From positions 1-64,000 of the forward strand of contig NZ_QTQI01000002.1 in the NCBI RefSeq assembly GCF_003853705.1: a stretch of DNA of 64,000 nucleotides. Direction: 5' to 3'. A program made the position numbers and the translations under genes. Numbering within the stretch: the first letter of the stretch is position 1; every line of letters begins with the position of its first letter. The stretch comes from Burkholderia sp. Bp8992 (GTDB taxonomy: Bacteria; Pseudomonadota; Gammaproteobacteria; Burkholderiales; Burkholderiaceae). This document shows positions 52,540 through 60,700 of this stretch, piece after piece. The notes under the pieces were generated by a model. That model did not search any database. It was not told where the DNA came from and saw only the letters and a program-made list of their open reading frames with translations.

Positions 52540-53505
52540 ATGTTCAAAGTTTCAACGAAGGCGCCACTTTCCTCCGCAGTCGCGGTGGACATTTCCCCTT
52601 GCACGATTGTGCCGGCGTCATCCTCACCGGTGCCGAAGGTTGAAGTCGGCGAGGTGCAGGTCAATGCCGACATCAAGCTGCGTCATATGGTGTATCGGCC
52701 CGCGTATTCAAAGGGTACCGTGCTGTTCCTGCACGGCTTTCCGGAGACGATGTATGCGTGGAAGCCGATCGCCGAATCGCTGTCCAGCGACCATGAAGTG
52801 CATGCGTTCGACTGGCCGGGCTATGGACAATCGTCGCGTCCGTCCGCGGACCGTTTCTCCTATGCGCCGATGGATTACGCCCGTGTGCTGGAAGACTATA
52901 TCCGCACGTCCGGCATCGACCGCTCGAAGCTGCTGATCTATGCGACCGATATCGGGGCCTTGCCCGCGCTGCTGGCCGCATTGGCGCAACCGGATATTGC
53001 CAGGGGAATCGTCGTTGGCGACTTTGCCCCGTTCAACCGCCCGCAATACATGTACGAGAGCCTGCAGGCTCTGAAGTCCAAACCTTCGTCTGACGTCGTG
53101 CATGCGGCGATGAACAAGAACCGTGACGAAATTCTCGCCAACACATTCTTTCGCGGCATGGCGGCGGAAGAGCGTTACGCATTGCCCGACGATTTCAGGG
53201 AGGATATGGCGAAAGGCTGGGACGGCGATATCACGGCGGCAGATGCCTTCTATCACTACTACTCCTGCTTCACTCGCGACCAGGACTACTTGGAAGCCAA
53301 TATCGCAAAGCTGAACATCCCCGTCAGGGTGGTATGGGGCGAACAGGACATCTATATCAAGAAGGAAATGGGTGTCGAGTATGCGAGCCGTAGCGGCGTG
53401 ACGCTCTCGATTCTCCCGGCACTCGGCCATTTTCCGCATCTGCAGGCGCCTGGGCAGACGGTGAGCGAGGTTCGGGCCGCGTTCGACGCGCTCGCAATCG
53501 AATGA
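52540..53505 (+). CDS. Alpha/beta hydrolase, epoxide hydrolase/haloalkane dehalogenase-like
   Basis: This 321-residue alpha/beta hydrolase has HGFPETMYAWKPIAESL, DWPGYGQSSRP and YATDIGALPALLAAL, where Asp takes the place of the usual Ser nucleophile. This is the pattern of epoxide hydrolases and haloalkane dehalogenases. The late acidic and His residues are VVWGEQDIYIKKEMG and LPALGHFPHLQAPG. It is third gene of the operon divergent from the GlxA-type regulator, 63 bases after the SnoaL-like gene. The first 35 residues are variable and lack a signal peptide. Confidence 0.82.
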   Translation: MFKVSTKAPLSSAVAVDISPCTIVPASSSPVPKVEVGEVQVNADIKLRHMVYRPAYSKGTVLFLHGFPETMYAWKPIAESLSSDHEVHAFDWPGYGQSSRPSADRFSYAPMDYARVLEDYIRTSGIDRSKLLIYATDIGALPALLAALAQPDIARGIVVGDFAPFNRPQYMYESLQALKSKPSSDVVHAAMNKNRDEILANTFFRGMAAEERYALPDDFREDMAKGWDGDITAADAFYHYYSCFTRDQDYLEANIAKLNIPVRVVWGEQDIYIKKEMGVEYASRSGVTLSILPALGHFPHLQAPGQTVSEVRAAFDALAIE

Positions 53506-53632
53506 GCGACTAGAGGGAGGGCACTGCCGAGGCGACCGATCCGCCTCCGGAATCCGCTGCGAGAAAGAGGCAGTCGACGATTGCATCAAGATTGATGACA
53601 ATGGAAACCATTCCAACAAGAGGGCAAAAACA

Positions 53633-54703
53633 ATGATGATTTCCGGCGACGGCCTGACCAGCCCGGCGCGGCTCCTGCGAGTCGCGTCATGGGTGATTGC
53701 GATCATCTTCGCTGTCTTTCTGAACATGCTCGGCAGTCTCGTGATCCGCGACATGGCGTTTGCGCCGAGCGGTGGTCCGCCGGTCGTGGAGCAATTCGCC
53801 GACGCTCCGGTAAAAGCGCGGCTGGACGCGGCGCGGCGCCAGTTGCAGGCACAGCGCGACGCGCTGACCGAGAAAGTCGACACGATGGAAGTGGCGCGCA
53901 GCCGTGCCGCGAAGGAGTATGCGGACGAGAAGGAGAGTTTCCGCAACTGGCTGGCCACTCGCGCGGTGACAGGGGACGGTGCGAGCGACCCGGACATTGT
54001 GGCGAGAACGCGCAAGCTGGACAAGCTGCAGGCTGTGGTGGTCGGCTGGCAGCATCAGATCGATGCGATCGCCGACCAGCAACGGGCACTGGCGTCGCAG
54101 CAGACGCAAGTCGACGCGCAAATCGCCGAAGCGGACGCAGCCGCCGAACGGCGCTTCGACGCGGCAACCCGGCACTACGAGATGCAAGTGTTCGGGCTGC
54201 GGCTTGCGCTGACGTTGCCGATACTGCTGGTGGCGACCTGGCTGTTCATCCGCTACCGCAAGGCGCGCTACTGGCCGTTCGTGTACGGTTTCGGCCTGTT
54301 TGCATTGAGCGCGTTCTTCATCGAACTGGTCCCGTACTTGCCGAATTTCGGCGGCTATGTGCGGGTCCTGGTCGGCATCGTGCTCACGGTATTCGCCGGC
54401 CTTTACATGATGAGGGCATTTCAGCGCTACGCCGAACGCAAACGGCTCGAATTGCAGCAGGATCAGGGCGAACGCGCGCGCACGATCGGCTACGAGAAAG
54501 CCGTACGGTCACTCGAGAAAAAGCGCTGCCCGTCATGCGACAAACAATGGAATCTCGGCGGCGACGACTCCACGTTCTGCGTGCATTGCGGATTGAGGCT
54601 GTTCAATGCATGCGAATGCGGCGGCCGGAATTTCTTCTTCTTCCCGCATTGCCATCAATGCGGCGTTGCGCAGGGCCATGAGTCGCCGGTGCCATCCGAC
54701 TGA
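53633..54703 (+). CDS. Membrane protein with coiled coil and C-terminal zinc ribbon
   Basis: This 356-residue protein has one N-terminal transmembrane helix (about residues 15-38), a long coiled coil (about 60-185), three further hydrophobic segments (about 193-275) and a C-terminal domain (about 295-350) with zinc-ribbon-like pairs CPSCDKQW, CVHCGLRLFNACECGG and CHQCG. I do not recognise a named family. It is preceded by 127 bases with an AT-rich stretch and an agagg ribosome site, and is convergent with the DoeB/AstE-like gene. It may be a membrane scaffold or stress protein; function unknown. Confidence 0.7.
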   Translation: MMISGDGLTSPARLLRVASWVIAIIFAVFLNMLGSLVIRDMAFAPSGGPPVVEQFADAPVKARLDAARRQLQAQRDALTEKVDTMEVARSRAAKEYADEKESFRNWLATRAVTGDGASDPDIVARTRKLDKLQAVVVGWQHQIDAIADQQRALASQQTQVDAQIAEADAAAERRFDAATRHYEMQVFGLRLALTLPILLVATWLFIRYRKARYWPFVYGFGLFALSAFFIELVPYLPNFGGYVRVLVGIVLTVFAGLYMMRAFQRYAERKRLELQQDQGERARTIGYEKAVRSLEKKRCPSCDKQWNLGGDDSTFCVHCGLRLFNACECGGRNFFFFPHCHQCGVAQGHESPVPSD

Positions 54704-54745
54704 CGGCCAGTGTGTCCGCACCGGCGGCGCCAGTCGGGTGGTCCG

Positions 54746-55780
54746 TCACGCGACGACACGCGGCGGCGTCGACAACTCCGCCAGCTGAAACATGCAATCC
54801 CCACGCTGCACCTGCGCGGGCACGCGCTTGCACACCACCTCGCCGTCGCCCTTGAACCGGTGCAGCACCGGTTCGCGCAGCGGCGTATCGGGGAAATGCA
54901 CCCACGCGGCCGGCTGCCCGGCCTTCACCTGGTCGCCAAGTTCGACGAGCGGCTCATACAGCCCGCGCTCGTACGCATAGACGAAATGGCGATCGCCGTC
55001 GACGCGCATGAAGCGTGTGACGGTGGGCGGCGCGTCGGGCACGAGCGTGCCGTGCAGCAGGCCGATATACCCGAGGTAATGCAGCAGCCCGTGGCGGCCG
55101 AGCCGGATCAGCGACGGATCGGCCATCCCGGCGCCGCCGAGTTCGGTCACGATCGAGATCGCGCCTTGCCGGCGCGCGGCCGACGCCGAATGCACGGGAT
55201 TCGGCGCATGCAGCAGCGCATTCTGCAACCCGAACGCGACCAGCAGCCCGTTGAGCTTCGCGGCTTCGTCGGCGTCGAGCGGATCGATCGCGAGCATGTT
55301 GCCGCCTTGATACAGCAGCGAGCTGCCGCCCGAGTGCAGGTCGACCAGATACTGCGCGCGCGACAGCAGCGCGTGCTCGATGAAATGGGCGATCATCTGC
55401 GTCGGCGTGCCGGTCGGGTCGCCGGGGAAGCTGCGGTTCAGGTTGCCGCCGTCGAGCGGCGACACGCGCAGGCCCGCATCCGCTGCCGGAAAATTCGCCA
55501 TCGGCAGCAGGATCAGTTGCCCGCTGACCATCTCGGGCTCGATCTCGCGCATCAGTTGCGACACGATGATCTGGCCTTCGTACTCGTCGCCGTGGTTGCC
55601 GGCCATCACGAGCGCGACCGGGCCGTTGCCGTTGCGGATCGACACGATCGGGATCGGCAGCCAGCCGTACGCCGACCGGTGCACGGAGTGCGGCAGCCGC
55701 AGATAGCCTGCGTGCTTGCCTTGCGCGTCGAGATCGATTTCGCAGTGAATGGGGTTGCGGTGTGAAGAAGAGGCGGTCAT
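54746..55780 (-). CDS. Succinylglutamate desuccinylase/aspartoacylase family (DoeB-like)
   Basis: This 344-residue M14-like zinc hydrolase has the first zinc motif NHGDEYEG (His and Glu, about residues 62-69), the second His in DLHSGG, and a C-terminal barrel-sandwich-like domain. The family includes AstE, aspartoacylase and DoeB, the N-acetyl-diaminobutyrate deacetylase of ectoine breakdown; the length and LPMANFPAADAGLRVSPLDGGNLNRSFPG fit the DoeB-like group. No other ectoine genes are nearby, so the actual N-acyl amino acid substrate is open. Confidence 0.82.
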   Translation of the reverse strand: MTASSSHRNPIHCEIDLDAQGKHAGYLRLPHSVHRSAYGWLPIPIVSIRNGNGPVALVMAGNHGDEYEGQIIVSQLMREIEPEMVSGQLILLPMANFPAADAGLRVSPLDGGNLNRSFPGDPTGTPTQMIAHFIEHALLSRAQYLVDLHSGGSSLLYQGGNMLAIDPLDADEAAKLNGLLVAFGLQNALLHAPNPVHSASAARRQGAISIVTELGGAGMADPSLIRLGRHGLLHYLGYIGLLHGTLVPDAPPTVTRFMRVDGDRHFVYAYERGLYEPLVELGDQVKAGQPAAWVHFPDTPLREPVLHRFKGDGEVVCKRVPAQVQRGDCMFQLAELSTPPRVVA

Positions 55781-55876
55781 GGCAGCGTCGTTCGATGAAC
55801 GGAATCTGCCATCTTATCGGGAAACGACCGCGGCGCGCTGCGCCGGGCGCGTGCCACGCCGAACGTCCGCACGCCC

Positions 55877-56782
55877 TCAAGCGAAATACGGCTCCAGTAC
55901 CGGTTCGATCCAGTCCATGAACGCCCGCACGCGCGGCGACAGATTGCGCCGATGAGCCACGACGAGCGACGCGGCGAGCGGTTCCGGACGCAGGTCGGGC
56001 AGCACTTCCACCAGCGCGCCGCTTGCGACGTGATTCGCGACCCCTGAATAGCCGGCCTGGATCAACCCGATGCCGGCCAGCCCGGCCGCGTGATAGGTCT
56101 GCACGTTGTTGACCTGCATCGCGCTCGGCAGCGCAAGCGTCGCATAGCCGTCACCGCTCGGATATTCCCAGCCGGCGTGCCTGGCACCGAGTGTCAGCGA
56201 GTAGTGGACCATCCGGTGCCCCTGGCCGAGCAGATCGTCGAGCGTATGCGGCACGCCATGCCGCGCGAGATAGTCGGGACTTGCCGCATTGATCATGCGC
56301 AGCCGGCCCAGCGGCCTGGCAATCAGCGTCTCGTCCACGATCGGACCGAGGCGGATCACGCAATCGAATCCTTCCTGCACGAGATCGACGCGCCGGTCGG
56401 TGCTCGACAGCTCCAGTTCCAGCTCCGGATGCGCGGCCATCAGTTGCGGGAGCGCGGGCACGACGACGCTGCGTGCCAGCTCGGTCGGCATGTCGACGCG
56501 CAACCTTCCCCGGATGCGCGTGCCGTCGCCGGAGAACATCGATTGCAGCGCCTGGACGTCGGCCAGCAGGTCCCGTGCGCGCGAATAGAACGCGCGGCCG
56601 TCGTCGGTCAGTTGCACGCTCCGCGTCGTTCGATGCAGCAGCGCAACCCCTACGTCGCGTTCGAGTTGCCGGATCACCATCGAGACACGTCCTTTCTGGA
56701 TGCCCAGGCTTTCGGCCGCCCGCGTGAAGCTCGCCATTTCGGCGACACGCGCAAAGATCAGAAGCGCATCGAGGTTTTGCAT
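55877..56782 (-). CDS. LysR family transcriptional regulator
   Basis: This 301-residue LysR-type regulator has an N-terminal HTH (LDALLIFARVAEMASFTRAAESLGIQKGRVSMVIRQLERDVGVALLHRTTRSVQLTDDGRAF, residues 4-65) and a substrate-binding domain with LRVDMPTELARSVVVPALPQLMAAHPELELELSSTDRRVDLVQEGFDCVIRLG. It is divergent from the flavodoxin-type protein gene (56901) with 118 bases between the starts, so it probably controls the flavodoxin/aldo-keto reductase pair, perhaps in response to quinones or aldehydes. Confidence 0.93.
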   Translation of the reverse strand: MQNLDALLIFARVAEMASFTRAAESLGIQKGRVSMVIRQLERDVGVALLHRTTRSVQLTDDGRAFYSRARDLLADVQALQSMFSGDGTRIRGRLRVDMPTELARSVVVPALPQLMAAHPELELELSSTDRRVDLVQEGFDCVIRLGPIVDETLIARPLGRLRMINAASPDYLARHGVPHTLDDLLGQGHRMVHYSLTLGARHAGWEYPSGDGYATLALPSAMQVNNVQTYHAAGLAGIGLIQAGYSGVANHVASGALVEVLPDLRPEPLAASLVVAHRRNLSPRVRAFMDWIEPVLEPYFA

Positions 56783-56900
56783 TGTTCACTCACGGAGTAA
56801 CAGAACGTTCAATCGATCGTCATTTATAACTCAGTTTCGACCCAGTAGAGTGCTTTCCGACGTCGTCACCCGACGACGACCTCAACGGAAGGGCACACGC

Positions 56901-57482
56901 ATGACGCAACACACTTCTCCGGTCAGAACGGCCGTGGTCTACCACTCCGGCTATGGACATACCCAGCGGTTGGCCGCGGCGGTCGCCGAGGGGGCCGCCG
57001 CCGCACTCGTCGCCATCAACGCCGACGGCAACCTGGCCGACGACGCATGGGACACGCTGGCTGGCGCCGATGCGATCCTGTTCGGTTCGCCGACCTACAT
57101 GGGCGGGCCCAGCTGGCAGTTCAAGAAGTTCGCCGATGCGTCGTCGAAGGCATGGTTCGACGGTGCATGGCGCAACAAGATCTTCGGCGGCTTTACCAAC
57201 AGCGCGAGCCTGAACGGCGACAAGCTCAATACGCTCGAGTACTTCGTCTTGCTGGCCGGGCAGCACGGGGGTATCTGGGTGAGCATGGACATCAAGCCGG
57301 CGAACCTGAAGGCGTCGGCGCGCGACGACCTGAATCGCATGGGCTCCTATATCGCGCCGATGGCGCAGACGCCGGCCGATGCGTCGCCTGACGAGATGTC
57401 GCCGGGGGATCTCGAGACCGCACGCCGCTATGGCGCCCGCGTCGCGGCGATCGCCGGACAGTTTCGGGCCGGGCAGTCCTGA
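56901..57482 (+). CDS. Flavodoxin/NADPH:quinone oxidoreductase family protein
   Basis: This 193-residue flavodoxin-like FMN protein has the phosphate loop VVYHSGYGHTQRLAAAVAEGA, FGSPTYMGGPSWQFKKFAD and FTNSASLNGDKLNTLEYFVLLAGQHGGIWVSM. It is related to WrbA-type NAD(P)H:quinone oxidoreductases that reduce quinones by two electrons. ATG 56901 is weakly supported by a purine-rich gaaggg. It lies 83 bases upstream of an aldo/keto reductase on the same strand and divergent from a LysR regulator. Confidence 0.88.
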   Translation: MTQHTSPVRTAVVYHSGYGHTQRLAAAVAEGAAAALVAINADGNLADDAWDTLAGADAILFGSPTYMGGPSWQFKKFADASSKAWFDGAWRNKIFGGFTNSASLNGDKLNTLEYFVLLAGQHGGIWVSMDIKPANLKASARDDLNRMGSYIAPMAQTPADASPDEMSPGDLETARRYGARVAAIAGQFRAGQS

Positions 57483-57565
57483 ATCAATTGAAGTCCTGGC
57501 ATGTGCGGCGCGCCGGACCGGCCGCCGCCGCATTTTTTTCGAGCCGAGCCTGAAGGAACACGACC

Positions 57566-58621
57566 ATGAAATACAAGCGACTGGGCCGCACCGGCCTGTA
57601 TGTCTCCGAGCTGTGCCTCGGCACGATGACGCTGGGCGGCAATGCGGATGCCGGCATGTGGGCGGCGATCGGCACGCTGGATCAGCGCGACGCGACCCGG
57701 CTGATTTCCCGTGCGCTGGACGCGGGCATCAACTTCATCGATACCGCCGACGTCTACTCGTTCGGCCAGTCCGAACGCCTCGTCGGACAGGCGCTCCGGG
57801 ACCTCGGCGTCCCGCGCAACGAGATCGTGCTGGCGACCAAGACGGCCGGTGCGATGGGGCCGAAGCCCAACGACCAGGGCGCGTCGCGCGGCCACATCAT
57901 GGATTCCGTGCAGCGTAGCCTGGAACGCCTCCAGGTCGACCATATCGACCTTTACCAGATACACGCCAACGATTCCGTCACGCCGATCGAAGAGACGTTG
58001 CGGGCGCTCGACGACCTGACGCGCCAGGGGCTGGTTCGCTACGTGGGCGTCTCGAACTGGCGCGCCGGAAAAATCGGCAAGGCGCTCGGCCTCAGCCAGG
58101 CGCTCCATGCGACGCGCTTCGAGACGCTGCAGGCCTACTATTCGATCGCCGGACGCGACGTGGAACGTGAATTGGTGCCGCTCGCGATCGACGAGCAGAT
58201 GGGGCTGCTGGTCTGGTCGCCGCTCGCCGGCGGGCTGCTGTCGGGAAAGTTCGGTCCCGGTGCGCCCACCGAGGAAGGCGCGCGACGCAGCCATTTCGAC
58301 TTTCCGCCGGTCGACCTGGAACGCGCGTGGCCGTGCGTTGCCGCGATGCGTTCCATCGCCGACGCGCATGGGGTATCGGTTGCGCGGATTGCGCTCGCGT
58401 GGTTGCTGGCGAAGCCGCATGTCACGAGCGTCATCGTCGGCGCCAAACGGGTCGAGCAACTCGAAGACAATCTCGGCGCGGTCGATGTCGTGCTGAGCGA
58501 GGACGAGCTTGCGTGTCTCGATACCGTGAGTGCGTTGCCGGCCGCGTACCCCGGCTGGATGATCGAGCGCCAGGACGCGGGCAGGGTGCCGCGGGCTTTT
58601 ATGGGCGTCGCGTTGAAATGA
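57566..58621 (+). CDS. Aldo/keto reductase
   Basis: This 351-residue aldo/keto reductase has KRLGRTGLYVSELCLGTMTLGG, DTADVYSFGQSE (catalytic Tyr), LATKTAGAMG (Lys), DHIDLYQIHANDS (His), SPLAGGLLSGKF and VIVGAKRVEQLEDNLGA (NADPH-binding). The family reduces aldehydes and ketones or isomerises sugars. The ribosome site gaagg lies about 9 bases before ATG 57566. It is probably co-transcribed with the flavodoxin gene under LysR control. The 279 bases after its stop contain nothing I can support. Confidence 0.92.
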   Translation: MKYKRLGRTGLYVSELCLGTMTLGGNADAGMWAAIGTLDQRDATRLISRALDAGINFIDTADVYSFGQSERLVGQALRDLGVPRNEIVLATKTAGAMGPKPNDQGASRGHIMDSVQRSLERLQVDHIDLYQIHANDSVTPIEETLRALDDLTRQGLVRYVGVSNWRAGKIGKALGLSQALHATRFETLQAYYSIAGRDVERELVPLAIDEQMGLLVWSPLAGGLLSGKFGPGAPTEEGARRSHFDFPPVDLERAWPCVAAMRSIADAHGVSVARIALAWLLAKPHVTSVIVGAKRVEQLEDNLGAVDVVLSEDELACLDTVSALPAAYPGWMIERQDAGRVPRAFMGVALK

Positions 58622-58900
58622 GACGGTGATGTCACGTTCGAGCCGGGTGATTGCAAAACCGCCCGGTGTCGAACATGAGGGAGGCAATCCGGTTGGGAGG
58701 CGGCGCGCACGAGCGGTTGGTGACGGCCAGCTTCGGTCATTTACCTGAGCGCTTGGATGGGTACTCGAACGTCACGCCGATGCGGATCGCTAACCTCTGT
58801 CGGTCGATTGCGGCCTCCGCGCCATCCGTTTTTGCGGACAGTCGCTCGGAATCCGATGCCGCTTTCCGCGTATGACTGCTTCCGCGCGAGCAGCGCTTCG

Positions 58901-60031
58901 CTATCCCTGCAACGCCCACGCAAGATTTTTTTCGGCATCTTTGTTGCCTTGTTCCGCGGCGCGGCGAAACAACTTGATCGCACGCTCCTTGTCACGGGGC
59001 ACTGAAATTCCGAACCAATAGAACTTGCCCAATTCATTTTCGGAGAAGTCATCTCCCAGCTCGGCGGCCTTTTCGTAGTCTTTAAGCGCTCGTTCCGACT
59101 GTTTCATGCCTTGATAAATGGCGCCCCTTCTTGAAAGAGCGTAACTGTTGCTCGAGTCCATGCTGATCAGCTTCGACAAAGGTTCAACTGCTTGCTCGTA
59201 CTTGTTCTCGCGAACGAGTACGTTGCTCATTTGTGTCAGCATGTCCCGGTCGTTCGGCATCAGCGCGAGCGCCTGGGCATAGGCCTTTTCTGCGCCGGAA
59301 TCGTCTCCGTCGCGATACATGACCCATCCTCTATCTGCAATGGCCATCGCTTCGAACTCTCGTAGCGCCGCTGCCGGTAGAGAGGCCCGCCGACACTCAT
59401 CGACAAAGGCCGCCATCCGTTTAGGGCTCCCGCCCCATCTTGTCTGTATCGAAATGAGATAGGTACGCCTGACCACGATGTTCCCGGGGTCCTTTTTGAT
59501 GGACTGGTCGAGCAGTTCGCGGCTTTCCTTGTTCGTGCCAGCAAGCGCCTTCCAGATCTCGATCTCCTCCATATATGACACGGTGGGCTTTGCAGTCAGT
59601 CCAGTCGACTTCGACAGATCGCGCAGAGCCATGCTGTGATAGGCCCGCATTCCGGCGAACTGTCGCTCGTTGGTGCTCCGGGCATATGCGCTGCCGCGCC
59701 TGACCCATCCCATCGCCTCGTAGTACATTCCGCGCGCCAACAACGCCGCATACGATTGCGGAAACCGAGCAACCCATTGATCGAACTTTGGTTCCAGGTC
59801 GGGGTCGGCGAAGTAAAGGGCACGGAATGCTTCGACTACTCGCTCGTCGCTTATCGAGCCATGCTCAAATGCCTGCTAAACGGCGGTCATTGCATGATCC
59901 AGCTCGGCAAATCGGCCTTCCTTGAGCAGGGCGAGCTTCTGCGTCGCATCGGGCGCAGTCGTCTCCGCCGTGCACTCGACAGTATGAAACGCGAGCCATA
60001 TCCAGCTACAGAGCAAGATTCTTCGAATCAT
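58901..60031 (-). pseudogene. Exported TPR/Sel1-repeat protein interrupted by in-frame TAG
   Basis: On the minus strand a 376-codon frame runs from ATG 60031 to TAG 58901-58903, but codon 52 is TAG (59876-59878). The reading frame is continuous on both sides: a signal peptide MIRRILLCSWIWLAFHTVECTA, then TTAPDATQKLALLKEGRFAELDHAMTAV, the TAG, QAFEHGSISDERVVEAFRALYFADPDLEPKFDQWVARFP, TPR units (GAEKAYAQALALMPNDRDML, YEQAVEPLSKLISMDSSNSYALSRRGAIYQGMKQSERALKDYEKAAELG) and a Sel1-like end (GKFYWFGISVPRDKERAIKLFRRAAEQGNKDAEKNLAWAL). One C-to-T change from CAG explains the stop. A downstream restart would lose the export signal. Confidence 0.75.
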
Positions 60032-60171
60032 TTCAGGCGCCTGTACCAGTGAATGCGAGCCCACGCGGATGTTGCAGCGATGAACACATGCCGGCGCGCG
60101 GGCCGGCTGCGTTCGTGTGTTGGAATTCGCGCCGATCCCTTGCCGCAACAGGGCCGGCGCGTGCAACCGGC

Positions 60172-60447
60172 TTACCGTCCGGATGTTTCAGCTTCGAGAC
60201 GTCCTTCTTCCCACAGTGCCCAGAAACGGCTGCCGGCACGATACGGATTCGCGCGTCGCGTGCCGTGATCGGCGACGCCCTGGCGGAACGCGCCGTACAG
60301 CGTCAGCGGCGGATTGTCGATGCAGGCGGTTTCGCGTGCGGCCGGCACGCGGCGTTCGGACACGAGCCGGCGGATCAGCGATGCGCCGTCGATCACATCC
60401 AGTTCGTCGACGGTTTCGCTGCGGCTGAGGACTTCGACGGTATTCAT
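60172..60447 (-). CDS. Small Rmf/CrpP-like protein
   Basis: This 91-residue cytoplasmic protein ends with a motif resembling the ribosome modulation factor/CrpP family: AFRQGVADHG, then NPYRAG and WALWEEGRLEAE, that is, a Gly-containing helix, N/CPY, and Trp-x-x-Gly. Rmf converts ribosomes to inactive dimers in stationary phase, and CrpP-like relatives bind nucleic acid or small molecules. The N-terminal half (EVLSRSETVDELDVIDGASLIRRLVSERRVPAARETACIDNPPLTLYG) is an extension not found in Rmf. ATG 60447 has a gggaga ribosome site. It is upstream of the broken TPR gene on the same strand. Confidence 0.6.
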   Translation of the reverse strand: MNTVEVLSRSETVDELDVIDGASLIRRLVSERRVPAARETACIDNPPLTLYGAFRQGVADHGTRRANPYRAGSRFWALWEEGRLEAETSGR

Positions 60448-60700
60448 GTTGGGTCTCCCTGACAACCTGTTTCCCTGACAGGGAGCAATAAGAGTGCCAA
60501 CCACGAAAAGCCTTGCGCTGCGTCGATCGTGCCGGCTTCTGCGGCCAACGTGACGCGCGGCGAGCAGCGATGTTACGGAACACGTCACGTGACACGCGCA
60601 TGCGCGACGCCACGTGCGAACGCGCAAGGTGTTTCGGAATTGAATCGTCGGGAGGAAGCGGCAGGCAGGAAAAAGACGGAGCGGTGCGTGCGTCGCCGGG

